Source: Rhizobium sp. G21 (GTDB taxonomy: Bacteria; Pseudomonadota; Alphaproteobacteria; Rhizobiales; Rhizobiaceae). From it: 64,000 bases of DNA. The stretch lies in NCBI RefSeq assembly GCF_014158035.1, contig NZ_JACFXW010000003.1, positions 62,001 through 126,000 on the forward strand, given 5' to 3'. Made by a program: the position numbers and the translations under genes. Position 1 is the first letter of the stretch. Each line of letters opens with the position of its first letter. Positions 26,160 through 36,220 of the stretch are shown piece after piece. Below the pieces are notes generated by a model. It saw nothing but the letters and a program-made list of their open reading frames with translations, was not told where the DNA came from and did no database searches.

Positions 26160-26671
26160 ATCCGGTCTTTGAAAATATGCGTCGACGTCTTGCGTGACGG
26201 CAATGACTTCTATTTTCGGTAATCTTCCAAATTTTAGTTAAGAAACTCCTCAGGCCCCGAGGATGTTGTATTTTACGTTGGTCGATGGTCGAGAATGAGC
26301 CGGGCCGCTTTGCAGGATTTCTTCTCATGACGCGCAATTGACACCCTCGCCGGTCCAAACTGGATGGGGAATACCGACGACCGCGGTTCGTCTCCGGCAG
26401 CGATCGTCAGTGACGGGTCATGGAATTGCGGATGTGGAGCGCCAGCCGACGCGCCGTACCGCCCCGGTCAGATTCTTTGAGTCCTTCTTGAAGTCGCATT
26501 GATAAAAAGCGCAACATCATCGACAAATGTCCGCGTGACTGGTCGAGGAGCCGCCAAGGTCACGCATCGCCGCTCATGGAGGGAGTGGAGTGCGGCATTT
26601 CGATGAGGTGCTGAATTTCAGGAACATGCGGCCGGTGCGCGGTGGCGGTCGGTCGCATCAGGGGAGGCGTC
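26160..26671. other. Intergenic region before dhaK, no gene recognised
   Basis: About 510 bp separate the divergent GumK-like gene and dhaK. The first 120 bases are relatively AT-rich and should hold the promoter of the GumK-like gene. Short frames exist on both strands but none has a recognisable family or ribosome-binding site. I see no terminator or operator that I would defend. Confidence 0.4.
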
Positions 26672-27679
26672 ATGCAGACCAAGAAGATCATCAACGACGG
26701 CGCAAACGCGGTCGACGAGATGGTGGAGGGCATTCTTTCCGCCCATCCCGAGGTTCTGACCGTCGTCGAGGACAATCGCCGCGCCATTGTCGCGCGCCAG
26801 GGGCCGCGCCGGGGCAAGGTCGGCATTCTCATCGGCGGCGGATCGGGTCACGAGCCGACATTTCTGGGTTTTGTCGGCAAGGGACTGGCGGACGCCTGCG
26901 CGGTCGGCAATGTGTTCGCCTCGCCGCCGCCCGATCCGATCATGGCGTGCACCCGCGCCATCCATGGCGGCGCAGGCGTGCTGTACATGTATGGCAATTA
27001 CGCCGGCGACGTCATGAATTTCTACATGGCCGCCGAGATGATGGCGCTCGACGACATCGAGGTGCGCACGGTGCTGACCACCGACGACATCGCCTCGGCG
27101 CCGCGCGATCAGCGCGAGAAGCGCAGGGGCGTCGCAGGGAACTTCTTCATCTTCAAGCTGGCCGGCGCCGCCGCCGACAAGATGATGTCGCTCGATGAAT
27201 GCGAGCGCGTCGCCAGAAAGGCGAACGACCGCACTTTCACCATGGGGGTGGCGCTGTCGCCCTGTTCGTTGCCGCAGACGCGGAAATGGAACTTCACCAT
27301 GGGCGAGGACGAGATGGAGGTCGGCATGGGCATCCATGGCGAGCCGGGGATTGCCCGCGAAAAACTCGCCGGCGCCGATGTCATCGTCGACGCCATCATG
27401 GACCGCATTTTCTCCGAAATGGGCGCCGCATCCGGCGATAAGGTGGCGGTGCTGATCAACTCTCTCGGCTCGACGCCGCTGATGGAACTCTACATCATGA
27501 ACCGGCGGGTCAGCCAGCGACTCGCGGAGGCCGGCCTCGACGTCTACAAGACCTGGGTCGGTCCCTATTGCACGTCGCTGGAAATGGCCGGAGCCTCGGT
27601 CACGATCCTGCATCTCGATGCGGAGCTGACGGAGATGCTGGATCATCCGTGCGACTGCGCCATGTTTCAGGTGAGGTAA
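26672..27679 (+). CDS. dhaK: Dihydroxyacetone kinase subunit DhaK
   Basis: This 335-residue protein has the DhaK hallmarks. They are ILIGGGSGHEPTFLGFVGKG near residues 50-70, the substrate loop YGNYAGDVMNF, and a histidine in GMGIHGEPGI that forms the covalent hemiaminal with the keto substrate. The ATG at 26672 follows GGGGAGG; an upstream in-frame extension to 26642 has no family similarity. DhaK binds dihydroxyacetone (or a related C3/C4 ketose such as erythrulose) for phosphorylation by DhaL. DhaL follows 7 nt downstream. No DhaM (PTS donor) or fused kinase is present, so DhaL may use ATP directly, as in ATP-dependent split kinases of rhizobia. That last point is inference. Confidence 0.92.
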   Translation: MQTKKIINDGANAVDEMVEGILSAHPEVLTVVEDNRRAIVARQGPRRGKVGILIGGGSGHEPTFLGFVGKGLADACAVGNVFASPPPDPIMACTRAIHGGAGVLYMYGNYAGDVMNFYMAAEMMALDDIEVRTVLTTDDIASAPRDQREKRRGVAGNFFIFKLAGAAADKMMSLDECERVARKANDRTFTMGVALSPCSLPQTRKWNFTMGEDEMEVGMGIHGEPGIAREKLAGADVIVDAIMDRIFSEMGAASGDKVAVLINSLGSTPLMELYIMNRRVSQRLAEAGLDVYKTWVGPYCTSLEMAGASVTILHLDAELTEMLDHPCDCAMFQVR

Positions 27680-27686
27680 GGGCTCC

Positions 27687-28328
27687 ATGGTGCAACTGAC
27701 CGCCGCCGATTTCAAAGCCATGTTCCACAAGCTTTCGGCCCGTCTAGCCGGCGAGCGCGACCATCTCTGCGAACTCGACGGCCATATAGGCGACGCCGAC
27801 CACGGCATCGCCATGGAGCAGGGGTTCGGCGCGATCGTCAAGGCGCTGGATACGCTGGCCGTGGACGCCGCGACGCCGACCGACGTGTTCAACATCGCTG
27901 CAAAATCCTTTCTCAACGCGGTCGGAGCCTCCTCGGGGCCGCTCTACGCCACGGCCTTCCTGCGCGCCGGCGCGGCCTTAAAGGGCAAGGAAACCGTGGA
28001 GCTCGACGATGCGCCGGGGCTCATCGAAGCCATGGCGCGCGGCATAGAAGAACGCGGCAAGGCGGAGATGGGCGACAAGACGATGATCGACGCTTGGAAA
28101 CCGGCGGCTATCGCCGTGGCGCAGGCCCGCGAGGAAGAATGGCCGGTCAAGGATGCCCTTTCGGCGGCGCGCAGGGCGGCCGAGGATGGCGTGGAAGCCA
28201 CGAAGGCGATGGTCGCGAGCAAGGGGCGGGCCTCGCGTCTCGGCGAGCGGTCTCTCGGCCATGTCGACCCCGGCGCGGCCTCTGCGGCCATCATCGTGGC
28301 TGAAATCTGCGATTTTCTCGATCGATAG
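27687..28328 (+). CDS. dhaL: Dihydroxyacetone kinase subunit DhaL
   Basis: This 213-residue, all-helical nucleotide-binding subunit has the Mg-ADP/ATP-coordinating motif LDGHIGDADHGIAMEQGF (about residues 30-47), AVGASSGPLYATAFLRAG, and the C-terminal GERSLGHVDPGAASA. It phosphorylates the ketose held by DhaK. The full set of aspartates (D in GDADHG) is present. It is transcribed with dhaK. The regulator is not adjacent; the ribose-type transporter operon 3.5 kb downstream might supply the substrate. Confidence 0.92.
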   Translation: MVQLTAADFKAMFHKLSARLAGERDHLCELDGHIGDADHGIAMEQGFGAIVKALDTLAVDAATPTDVFNIAAKSFLNAVGASSGPLYATAFLRAGAALKGKETVELDDAPGLIEAMARGIEERGKAEMGDKTMIDAWKPAAIAVAQAREEEWPVKDALSAARRAAEDGVEATKAMVASKGRASRLGERSLGHVDPGAASAAIIVAEICDFLDR

Positions 28329-28410
28329 GCCTCGACATCAACGGCCGATGTCCGCCTTCGAAGCACGGACTTGCCGCGCAGTCGAGGCTTTGCGCGCAGG
28401 TTCCGCCGCG

Positions 28411-30211
28411 TCAGATGGAGTTCGACGGTTTGGCTCCTTCCGGCGCGGGCGTCTCGCCGCTGCCAGGCTGGTCGATCCTCTCTATCATGCCGCGGGCGAT
28501 TTCGGATTCGCCCATGATCACCGCATCGGCGCCCAACTGGGTGAGATGTGCGACCTCTTCATCCGAATGGGCGCGGCAGAGAATTCGGACCGCCGGATTG
28601 GCGGCGCGGGCCGTTTCCACCACATGGCCGGCTTCGAAGGCGTTGGGGATAGCGACGAGCACCACGCGGGCGGAAGCGAGATTGGCGAGCGCCAGAACAT
28701 TGGGCGATGCGGCGTTGCCGACAATCACCTCGATACCGGCTTCGCCGAGCGCGCGGATGCGGCTTTCGCCATCCTCGATCACCAGGAAGGGCCGTCCGGA
28801 TGCCTGCAGGGCTGCGCCGATGCGGCTGCCGACCCTGCCATAGCCGACCAGCACGGTGTGATCGGCAAGCGTGGTCGGAGCGACGTCGACCGCTTCCGAC
28901 GGCGTTTCAGTCGGCGCGGGTTCGACGTCCGCCGGGGGTGTTCACCTGTCGCCTTGGCGGTGCCGGCCCGCAGAACGCGCGTCTCCACCGCTGGACGCAG
29001 ACGGTCGCAGAGAAAGAAGACCAGTGGATTGAGGATGATCGAAATGATGGCTCCGGCGAGAATGAGGTCCCGGCCCTCGGTGGGCAGCAGATCGAGGCCG
29101 ACGCCGAGTTCGGCGAGAATAAACGAGAATTCGCCGATCTGGGCCAAACTGGCGGAAATCGTCAGCGCCGTGCCCGCGCCGCGCCTGAAGGCGACGACGA
29201 TGGCGAAGGCGGCAAGCGACTTGCCCAGCACGATGATCAACACGGTCGCGATGAGCGGAAGCGGTTGCTCGAGCACGATCGCCGGATTGAACAGCATGCC
29301 GACTGACACGAAGAACAACACCGCGAAGGCGTCGCGCAGCGGCAGGCTCTCCTGGGCGGCGCGATGGCTGAGTTCGCTTTCCGACAGGATCATGCCCGCG
29401 AAGAATGCCCCGAGCGCGAGCGACACCCCGAACAGTTTGGCCGCGCCGAAGGCGACGCCGAGCGCTATTGCCAGCACGCCGAGCCGAAAGAGCTCTCGTG
29501 AGCCGGTATGGGCAATGCGATGCAGGATGGCGGGGATTACCCTGCGTCCGACGACCAGCATGAAGGCGACGAACGCCGCGACCTTGACGAGCGTGATCGC
29601 AATGATCGCGCCGATGCCGAGCTCGACATTCAGCGCTTCGCCCAGCAGAATGGCGACGGAGTCATGCGACTGTTCCGGATTGCCGCTGGCGACGCCCGCC
29701 GCCGCCGGTATCAGGACGAGCGCCAGAACCATGGCGAGGTCTTCGACGATCAGCCAGCCGACGGCGATGCGTCCTCGATCGCTGTCGACCAGTCGCCGCT
29801 CCTGCAGCGCCTTGAGAAGAACGACGGTCGAGGCGACGGACAGCGCAAGGCCGAACACGAGGCTGCCGCCAAGAGGCCAGCCCATCATTGCGCCGAGACC
29901 CCAGCCCAACAGCGTCGCGAAGCCAATCTGCACGATGGCGCCCGGCACTGCGATCATGCGCACCGACAAGAGGTCCTTGAGTGAAAAATGCAGGCCGACT
30001 CCGAACATCAGCAAAATCACGCCTATTTCGGCGAGTTCGGCCCCGAGACTTTGATCGGCGACGAAGCCCGGCGTGTGTGGTCCGACCAGTATACCGGCAA
30101 TGAGATAGCCGACGAGGGGGGCAATCTCAGCCGGTTCGCCAAAGCTCCGAGAATGAAGGCGAATACGAACCCCGCCACCAAAGTCGAAATAAGCGGGGTC
30201 GCATGATGCAT
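28411..30211 (-). pseudogene. KefB/YbaL-type monovalent cation:proton antiporter with TrkA-N domain (two frameshifts as written)
   Basis: The product starts MHHATPLISTLVAGFVFAFI and would have about 12 transmembrane helices of the CPA2 exchanger fold (LVGYLIAGILVGPHTPGFVA, IGVILLMFGVGLHFSLKDLL, SLAQIGEFSFILAELG). A cytoplasmic NAD-binding TrkA-N domain follows (HTVLVGYGRVGSRIGAAL). Single-base losses in a G6 run at 30116-30121 and a G5 run at 28934-28938 break the frame. Repairing both gives 600 residues, normal for YbaL/KefB relatives. It likely exchanges K+ or Na+ for H+, gated by ligand binding to the TrkA-N domain. A small XRE regulator is divergent from it. Confidence 0.87.
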
Positions 30212-30288
30212 GGATCGTCCTCGAACTGGAAAAAAAATGAAAAGTCACTAAATTGGAGTGATGTTGACCAATATGGTTGAAAAAATCG

Positions 30289-30561
30289 ATGAATCAAGAC
30301 CGGAAAACATCTCTTTTGACCCCTGCGCTCTGCAGAGGCGCGCGCGCCATGCTCGACTGGACGCAGGCGGAGCTGGCTGACCGGGCAGGTGTGTCGCGCA
30401 GCACGATCCGCGACTTCGAGGGAGGACGGCATGAGTTGCATCGGGCGACCGAAACGCAGTTGCGCCACGCCTTCGAAGAGGAGGGCGTTCGAATGATGTC
30501 GGACGAGCGCGAAATAAGCATTTCGCTCAGAAATGCAGATGCGGCGGACGGGTCTAAATAG
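30289..30561 (+). CDS. XRE-type helix-turn-helix transcriptional regulator
   Basis: This 90-residue protein is essentially one Cro/C1-type helix-turn-helix (ALCRGARAMLDWTQAELADR, then AGVSRSTIRDFEGGRHELHR). A short acidic tail follows. Many alphaproteobacteria carry such small regulators next to transporters. It is divergent from the cation:proton antiporter, with about 77 bp between starts, so it may regulate that gene and itself. I take the ATG at 30289; a TTG at 30277 is possible. No ribosome-binding site decides between them. Confidence 0.82.
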   Translation: MNQDRKTSLLTPALCRGARAMLDWTQAELADRAGVSRSTIRDFEGGRHELHRATETQLRHAFEEEGVRMMSDEREISISLRNADAADGSK

Positions 30562-30685
30562 GGTTTAGGCGCCGGGCGAGATGGCCGGTCCGCGTCCAAT
30601 TCGCTGCTCGACTCCATGGGAGCCGCCTCGACGCGCGCCACGCATGCGTCTCCCTATCGCATAGCCAGGGTCGCACCGCTCGCGC

Positions 30686-31702
30686 TCAGGATCTCCGCCG
30701 CGCCGGCGCGCAGCTTTCACCGACCACCAGAGAGGGCTGGAACACGACATTGCGAGAGTCTGCGCCCGCGCCGCGATTGATGCGCTCGACCAGGAGCCGG
30801 AGCGCTTCGTTGGTCATGTCGATGACCGGATGTTCGGTTCGGGTCAGTCTCGGCCGCAATCCGCCGATGCCGGGAATGGTGTCGGTCGAGGCAATGGAAA
30901 TATCGTCGGGACATTTCATCCCCAGATCGGCCAGCGCCCGCATGACGCCGAGCGCCATGACGCCGTTGGCGACATAGAGCGCGGTGGGGCCGTCCGGTTG
31001 GGTCAGAAGTTCGCGCGCGACCGAATAGGCGGTGTCTTCGCGAAACTCGCCGGATCGGACATGGGCCGGCGCCGGCTCGTGTCCCCGCGCTCTCATCGCT
31101 TCCAGCATGCCGTCCAGACGACCGCGTCCAGTGGTCAGGTGCAGCGGACCGGTGATCGTGCCGATCCTGGTATGACCCAGATCCATGAGATAGTTGGTGA
31201 CCTGACGCGCGGCGGACACATTGTCGATGGTGATCGTATCGGCCTTCTGCCCCTCCACCGTGCGGCCGAACAACACGGTCGGCATCGGCTCGCCCTCGGA
31301 ATCGCGTGGCGGCTGCGTGGCGGCGACATCGACGGGCACGAGAATGACGCCGTCGCAGGAAAGCATTTTGATGCGCGACAGAATTCGACGCTCGTTTTCG
31401 GGCTTCTCGTCGCTGTTGAACAGAACGAGCGAATAGCCCCAGGCCGCAACGGCCGCTTCCGCAGCCCAGACGAGGCGGGCGAAGAAGGGATTGGCGAGAT
31501 CGGCGACCACGAGCGCGATCAGCTGGCTTCGGCCGCGCTTGAGGTTTCGCGCCGCCAGCGACGGCGTGTAGTCCAGTTCGCCGATCGCCGCCAGCACGCG
31601 AGCGCGCAATTCCGGGCTGACATAGGCGGAGTCGTTGACCACCGCCGACACCGTCGCCGTCGAGACTTTCGCCCGGTTCGCTACATCTCGAATGGTCGCC
31701 AT
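30686..31702 (-). CDS. LacI family transcriptional regulator
   Basis: This 338-residue repressor has an N-terminal DNA-binding domain (MATIRDVANRAKVSTATVSA, then the hinge SLAARNLKRGRSQLIALVVA). A periplasmic-binding-like effector domain follows (FNSDEKPENERRILSR, TITIDNVSAARQVTNYL, GHTRIGTITGPLH). The ATG at 31702 is preferred over the TTG one codon earlier. It is divergent from the ribose-type ABC operon, and the 167-bp gap holds a matched pair of operator-like sites. It should repress the transporter operon and release it when the imported sugar or a metabolite binds. Confidence 0.93.
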   Translation of the reverse strand: MATIRDVANRAKVSTATVSAVVNDSAYVSPELRARVLAAIGELDYTPSLAARNLKRGRSQLIALVVADLANPFFARLVWAAEAAVAAWGYSLVLFNSDEKPENERRILSRIKMLSCDGVILVPVDVAATQPPRDSEGEPMPTVLFGRTVEGQKADTITIDNVSAARQVTNYLMDLGHTRIGTITGPLHLTTGRGRLDGMLEAMRARGHEPAPAHVRSGEFREDTAYSVARELLTQPDGPTALYVANGVMALGVMRALADLGMKCPDDISIASTDTIPGIGGLRPRLTRTEHPVIDMTNEALRLLVERINRGAGADSRNVVFQPSLVVGESCAPARRRS

Positions 31703-31709
31703 CAAACAC

Positions 31710-31827
31710 CTAGCTAATCGTTTCGTTGGCAGAGATGCTTCAAATCAACGGTTTTGTCTAGATAAAATGCAGATTTCGCTTGCGCTCTCAACTGAAATCG
31801 AGAATGTTCGACGAAACGGTTAGCTAG
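31710..31827. promoter_or_regulatory. Paired inverted operators for the LacI regulator
   Basis: CTAGCTAATCGTTTCG at 31710-31725 and CGAAACGGTTAGCTAG at 31812-31827 are inverted copies differing at one of 16 positions. One lies directly in front of the lacI-type gene and the other about 43 bp before the transporter start. The 102-bp centre-to-centre spacing would allow looping. The central AANCGTT words are typical of LacI-family targets. Confidence 0.6.
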
Positions 31828-31869
31828 TGTTCACTGAACGGAGCGAGCTTGTTTGGAGGAGGAACTGTC

Positions 31870-32810
31870 ATGAAACTGATTTCATTGGGACTGGTCGCTG
31901 CCGCCATGAGCGTCACGGCCTTGTCGTCACAGGCGGAAGAAAAGCCGCTTCTCGGTCTGGTTTCCATCGCCGCGACCGAAGCCAACAATGTTCGTTACAT
32001 CAATGGCGCCAAGAAGGCGGCGGAGGAACTGGGCTGGGAGGTCTCGGTGGTCGACGCCGCCGGCAGCGCCGATCAGGCCAATGCGGCAATTCAGAACTTC
32101 GCCCAGCGCGGGGCGCATGCCGTGGTCGATCTGGTCTTTCCGGCCTCGTCGATCGGCGCGGGCCTCGACGCCGCGAAACAGGCCAATATTCCTGTCGTGA
32201 CCTGGGGCGGCGGCCTAGGCCTGACGGTGGCGGCGACAAACGGGTCGGGGCGCCGATCGCCGAACCGGTGATCAAGAAGATGATCGAGGATCTCGGCGGA
32301 AAAGGTGAGATCCTGGCGCTCACCTATCGCACCGGCGAGGTTTGCCGTAATCGTGAAGCGCTGATGGACGAGATGCTCAAGGACCATCCCGACATCAAGG
32401 TGACCAAGAACGAAGTGCGCATCCCCGGCTATTTCGAGGATGGAGCGCAATATGCGAATGCGTGGCTCGCATCCCATCCTCCCGGTGATGAGAAGCTCGC
32501 GATCTGGGGATGCTGGGACGATCCCGCCATCGGCGCGATCGGTTCTCTTCGATCCCAGGGCCGCACCGACGTCATGGTGTATGGTGTCAACGGCAATGCC
32601 CAGGCGATCGAGAATATCCGCAACGGTCACATGACCGCGACCGCATGGGAGGACAGCTTCACCGAAGGCTACGAGATGGTCAAACTGCTCGTGGACATCA
32701 AGAAGGCGGGTGCGGACTGGCAGCCGAAGGCGGCCGAAGTTCCGGCCGTCCTGATCACCAAGGATACCGTCGAAGGCTTCCTGAAAGATCACCCGGAAGC
32801 AGTCCAGTAA
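31870..32810 (+). pseudogene. Ribose-type sugar ABC transporter substrate-binding protein (frameshifted as written)
   Basis: The signal peptide is residues 1 to about 22 (MKLISLGLVAAAMSVTAL, SSQAEE). The mature protein shows the RbsB/TorT-like fold (LVSIAATEANNVRYINGAKK, then AHAVVDLVFPASSIGAGL and later AIWGCWDDPAIGAIGSLR). The frame breaks at a G3 run at 32242-32244. One added base reads TNGVGAPIAEP and gives 313 residues, the family norm. GGAGGA 9 nt before the ATG sets the start. It is the first gene of the LacI-controlled operon with an RbsA-type ATPase, an RbsC-type permease and a lactonase-like gene. Confidence 0.88.
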
Positions 32811-32831
32811 GCCGACGATACAGGAACGACC

Positions 32832-34379
32832 ATGCTTGCCTCAACATCGGAAACGAAAGCGCCGCAAGCGCCGCCGTTCCTAGCCGCCCGAGGCATCGCC
32901 AAGGCCTATGGCGGCGTCAAGGCCCTCAAGGGCGTGTCCCTGACCGTCGGGGCAGGCGAGGTTCATGGACTTGTCGGAGCCAATGGCGCCGGCAAGTCCA
33001 CGCTCATCCGCATCCTCGCCGGACTTGCCCATGCAGACGCCGGCGAAGTCGCGATCGACGGCCGAGCCGTCATGCTCGGCAATCCCGCGCAAGCCGCTGA
33101 ACTCGGGATGAACTTCATTCATCAGGAACTGGCCTTCGTGCCCGGCATGACGGTGTTGGAAAACATCATGCTCGGACTGCCGAAAAAGACCCGGCTCGGC
33201 ATGGTGGACTGGACAGCGATCGCGCGTGACGTGGAGCCGGTGGCGCGCCGGGTCGGGATCACGGCTTCGATGGACGCCGAAGTCAGGACTTTATCGACCG
33301 CCGAAAACTGGCTCATCAACATCTGCCGCGCGTTGATCCGCAAAGCTCGGCTGATCGTGATGGATGAACCGACCGCCTCGCTGTCGGCGGCCGAAAGCGA
33401 AAAGCTGTTCCGCATCATCGAGGACCTGCGCGACACCGGCGTCGCCGTCATCTATGTATCGCACCGCCTGGACGAGATTCTCAGGCTCTGCAGCCGTGTG
33501 ACCGTGTTTCGCGACGGACAATCGGTGGCGGTGATCGACAAACACGAACTCAGCCGCGTTCGGCTGGTCCATGCGATCGTCGGCGGGGAGGTCGAACAGG
33601 TCGAGCACGCCAGAGACGTCGTCCATGCCGAGACCGTGTTGTCGGTCAAAGGATTGTCCCGTTCGCCCCGGGTCGACGATGTCTCGCTGGACCTTCATCG
33701 CGGCGAAGTCCTCGGCATAGGCGGCCTTGTCGGCGCCGGCCGCAGCGAGTTGGTGCGTCTCATTTATGGCGCAGACCAGCCTGATGCGGGCTCGATGACC
33801 CTGGAGGGCAGAACCTTCGCGCCGGCCAGTCCGGCCGAGGCGGTCAAGGCGGGGATGGGACTGGTTCCCGAGGAGCGGCGCGCCGACGGCTTGTTGCTCG
33901 CCAAGAGCGTCGCCTTCAACCTGCAGATCTCCAATCTGATGAACATCGTCAGGAGCCCGGCGCTGCCGCTGATCGACTATGGCAAGCGAAAGAATTTGTC
34001 GGCGCGAACGGTTCGGGATCTGGCGATCAAGACGTCGTCGATCGAAACCCCGGTCGGGCTGCTGTCGGGCGGAAACCAGCAGAAGGTCGTCATCGGACGC
34101 TGGCTGCTGAGGGCGCCCAAAATCCTGATTCTCGACGAGCCGACACGCGGCGTCGACATCGGCGCACGAGCGGACATACACCGACTGATCCGCAATCTCG
34201 CCGCCGGCGGCATGGCGGTTCTGGTCGTTTCCTCCGAGCCGGATGAATTGCCCGACCTCTGCGATCGGGTGCTGGTCATGGCCGGAGGCCGCATCGTGCG
34301 CGAACTGACCGGCGCCAACATTACTCGCAATGCCATTGTCGAGGCGAGCTACGCCTTCGAAGGCAGGGAGACGACATGA
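32832..34379 (+). CDS. Sugar ABC transporter ATP-binding protein, RbsA/MglA type
   Basis: This 515-residue protein holds two ABC domains in tandem, as in all ribose-type importers. The first has a full Walker A (GANGAGKSTLIR, about residues 55-66). It lacks the classical LSGGQ, reading TLSTAENWLINICRAL instead, followed by LIVMDEPTASLS. The second has GGLVGAGRSELVRL in place of Walker A, but an intact signature LLSGGNQQKVVIGR and LILDEPTRGVD. The atypical first signature means ATP hydrolysis is probably asymmetric. The stop overlaps the permease start (ATGA). Confidence 0.92.
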   Translation: MLASTSETKAPQAPPFLAARGIAKAYGGVKALKGVSLTVGAGEVHGLVGANGAGKSTLIRILAGLAHADAGEVAIDGRAVMLGNPAQAAELGMNFIHQELAFVPGMTVLENIMLGLPKKTRLGMVDWTAIARDVEPVARRVGITASMDAEVRTLSTAENWLINICRALIRKARLIVMDEPTASLSAAESEKLFRIIEDLRDTGVAVIYVSHRLDEILRLCSRVTVFRDGQSVAVIDKHELSRVRLVHAIVGGEVEQVEHARDVVHAETVLSVKGLSRSPRVDDVSLDLHRGEVLGIGGLVGAGRSELVRLIYGADQPDAGSMTLEGRTFAPASPAEAVKAGMGLVPEERRADGLLLAKSVAFNLQISNLMNIVRSPALPLIDYGKRKNLSARTVRDLAIKTSSIETPVGLLSGGNQQKVVIGRWLLRAPKILILDEPTRGVDIGARADIHRLIRNLAAGGMAVLVVSSEPDELPDLCDRVLVMAGGRIVRELTGANITRNAIVEASYAFEGRETT

Positions 34380-35367
34380 ACGACTTTGCGACCAACCGCA
34401 GGCTTTCCCCGGCGCCAAGGCGGCTTTGGGCACCTTCGCCCGTTACGCGACGATCATCGGCCTCGTGGCGATGATCGTCGCGTTCTCGCTACTGTCGCCG
34501 CGCGCCTTTCCGACGCTTTACAATTTCACCAATGTGCTGAACCAGGCGTCTCTCGCCATGATCATCGCCGGCGGATTGACGCTGGCCGTGATCGTGGGCG
34601 AACTCGATCTGTCGATCGGTTTCGCAGCCTCGCTTCACGGCGTGCTCGTGACGGGCCTGATCGTGTCGAACCAACTGCCCATTCCGGTGGCCATTTTGAT
34701 CGTCGTGGCGCTGGGCGGGCTGATCGGCCTCGTCAACGGATTGATCGTGACGAAAATCAAGGTCAATTCGGTGATCGCGACGCTCGGCGTCGGCACGATT
34801 CTGACCGGGCTTTCCTTCGCCTATTCGGCCGGCGTGCCGATCACCGCCGGCGTGCCCGAGGCGTTTCTGCAGGTCTCGCTCGGACGCTGGCTCTTCGGCA
34901 TCCCCAACAACATCGTCATCATGGCGCTGGTGCTGGGCGCTCTCTGGGTGCTCGTCGAGCGTACGGCGCTCGGTCAGGAAATACAGGCCGTGGGCGGCAA
35001 TCCCTCGGCGGCGCGCCTCGCGGGCATCGATGTCGACCGCATCAAAATCCTCGGTTTCGTCGTTTCCGGCATGTGCGCCGCCTTGACCGGCATCCTGCTC
35101 GCGTCGCGTCTCGGCTCAGGGACAACCAGCGCCGCCGACCCTTATCTCCTGACGGCCTTCGCCGCCGTCTTCCTCGGCTCCGCGACGCTGCGCGACGGCG
35201 AGTTCCATGTCTTCGGAACCTTCGTCGGCGCTCTTATCATCGCCTTCGGCTTCAACGGGTTGAATATCTTCGGCGCGCCGACCTATTCGCAATATATCTT
35301 TCAGGGCGCTATCCTGATCATCGCCGTGGGTCTGTCGAGCCTCGGCCGCATCCTCTCGCAGCGATAG
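34376..35367 (+). pseudogene. Sugar ABC transporter permease, RbsC type (frameshifted near the N-terminus as written)
   Basis: The ATG at 34376 overlaps the ATPase stop and starts MNDFATNRRLSP, but the frame is lost at a C4 run at 34407-34410. One added base reads LSPGAKAALGTFARYA and continues into a typical RbsC-like permease of 330 residues. It has about 8-10 helices, LTLAVIVGELDLSIGFAASL, and the cytoplasmic loop GGNPSAARLAGIDVDRIKIL. As written, a downstream or alternative start could still give a nearly complete protein. The lesion looks like another homopolymer undercall. The lactonase-like gene begins 9 nt downstream. Confidence 0.87.
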
Positions 35368-35376
35368 GAAACGACT

Positions 35377-36207
35377 ATGACAAATCATTGGGACGTCCAT
35401 GTCATCGAATTCGCCCGATCGAAGAACCAGCCGCTGATCGACCTCGTCAACGGAGCCTCTCCGGAGACGGTGCTCGATCTGCCGTTCGGCTTCGTCCTCG
35501 CGCAGAATGGCGAGCGAAACGTGCTGGTCGACACCGGTTTCCTCAACGAGGGCAGCGGCGCCGAGTTTTCGAAGAAGTTCGGCATACCCGATTGGATTTC
35601 GCCGGTGCGGATGCTGGAAGAAATGGGCGTGAAGGCGGACGCGGTCACCGATATCGTGCTGAGCCATGCGCATTTCGACCATATGGGCTCGATCTCGGCT
35701 TTCACGAAGGCGCGTATCTTCATCCAGAAGCGCGAATGGCTGTCTTGGAACGAGGCGATGGCGCTGCCGCCGCAATACGGTTTCCTCACGGCCATCATCA
35801 ATCCCGACGACATGCGCTCCGCATTCGATGCGGCGGTCGAACACCGGCTGATGCTCGTGGACGGCGACAAGGACAACATCCTGCCGGGCATCCATGTGCG
35901 CCTCGGCGAGGGTCATACGCTGGGCCAGCAATTCGTGCTGATCGAGACGGGGCGGGGCCGGCTGGTCGCCGCCGGCGACTGCGTCTATTCCCGCCTCAAC
36001 CTGACGGGCCACAATCACGATGGCGTCTATGCGCCGTTGAACAATGGCGTCGGCAGCATATGGAAACAGCTCGAGACGATGGACCGCATCAATGACGAAA
36101 TCGCCGGCGACATGTCCCGACTGGTCATGATGCACGACAATGACCGGTGGGGCCATCTGCCTCTCGTCAAGGAGATCGACGGTTTCCGAATCGTCAAAGC
36201 TTCATAA
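35377..36207 (+). CDS. Metallo-beta-lactamase-fold hydrolase, N-acyl homoserine lactonase family-like
   Basis: This 276-residue protein carries the dinuclear zinc motif HxHxDH (DIVLSHAHFDHMGS, about residues 95-108). Later ligands are a histidine in VRLGEGHTLGQQ, an aspartate in VAAGDCVY and a C-terminal histidine in MMHDND. This arrangement is shared with AiiA-type quorum-quenching lactonases, but the family also includes hydrolases of other lactones. It is the last gene of a LacI-controlled sugar-uptake operon, so a sugar lactone is a better guess for the substrate than an AHL. No signal peptide is visible, so it is cytoplasmic. Confidence 0.83.
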   Translation: MTNHWDVHVIEFARSKNQPLIDLVNGASPETVLDLPFGFVLAQNGERNVLVDTGFLNEGSGAEFSKKFGIPDWISPVRMLEEMGVKADAVTDIVLSHAHFDHMGSISAFTKARIFIQKREWLSWNEAMALPPQYGFLTAIINPDDMRSAFDAAVEHRLMLVDGDKDNILPGIHVRLGEGHTLGQQFVLIETGRGRLVAAGDCVYSRLNLTGHNHDGVYAPLNNGVGSIWKQLETMDRINDEIAGDMSRLVMMHDNDRWGHLPLVKEIDGFRIVKAS

Positions 36208-36220
36208 TAGACGAGGCGCT

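Noticed and set aside
28329..28388. GCCTCGAC/GTCGAGGC inverted repeat between dhaL and the antiporter as a terminator
   Set aside because: Arms are only 8 bp with a 44-nt spacer and no T-run, so support is too weak to annotate.
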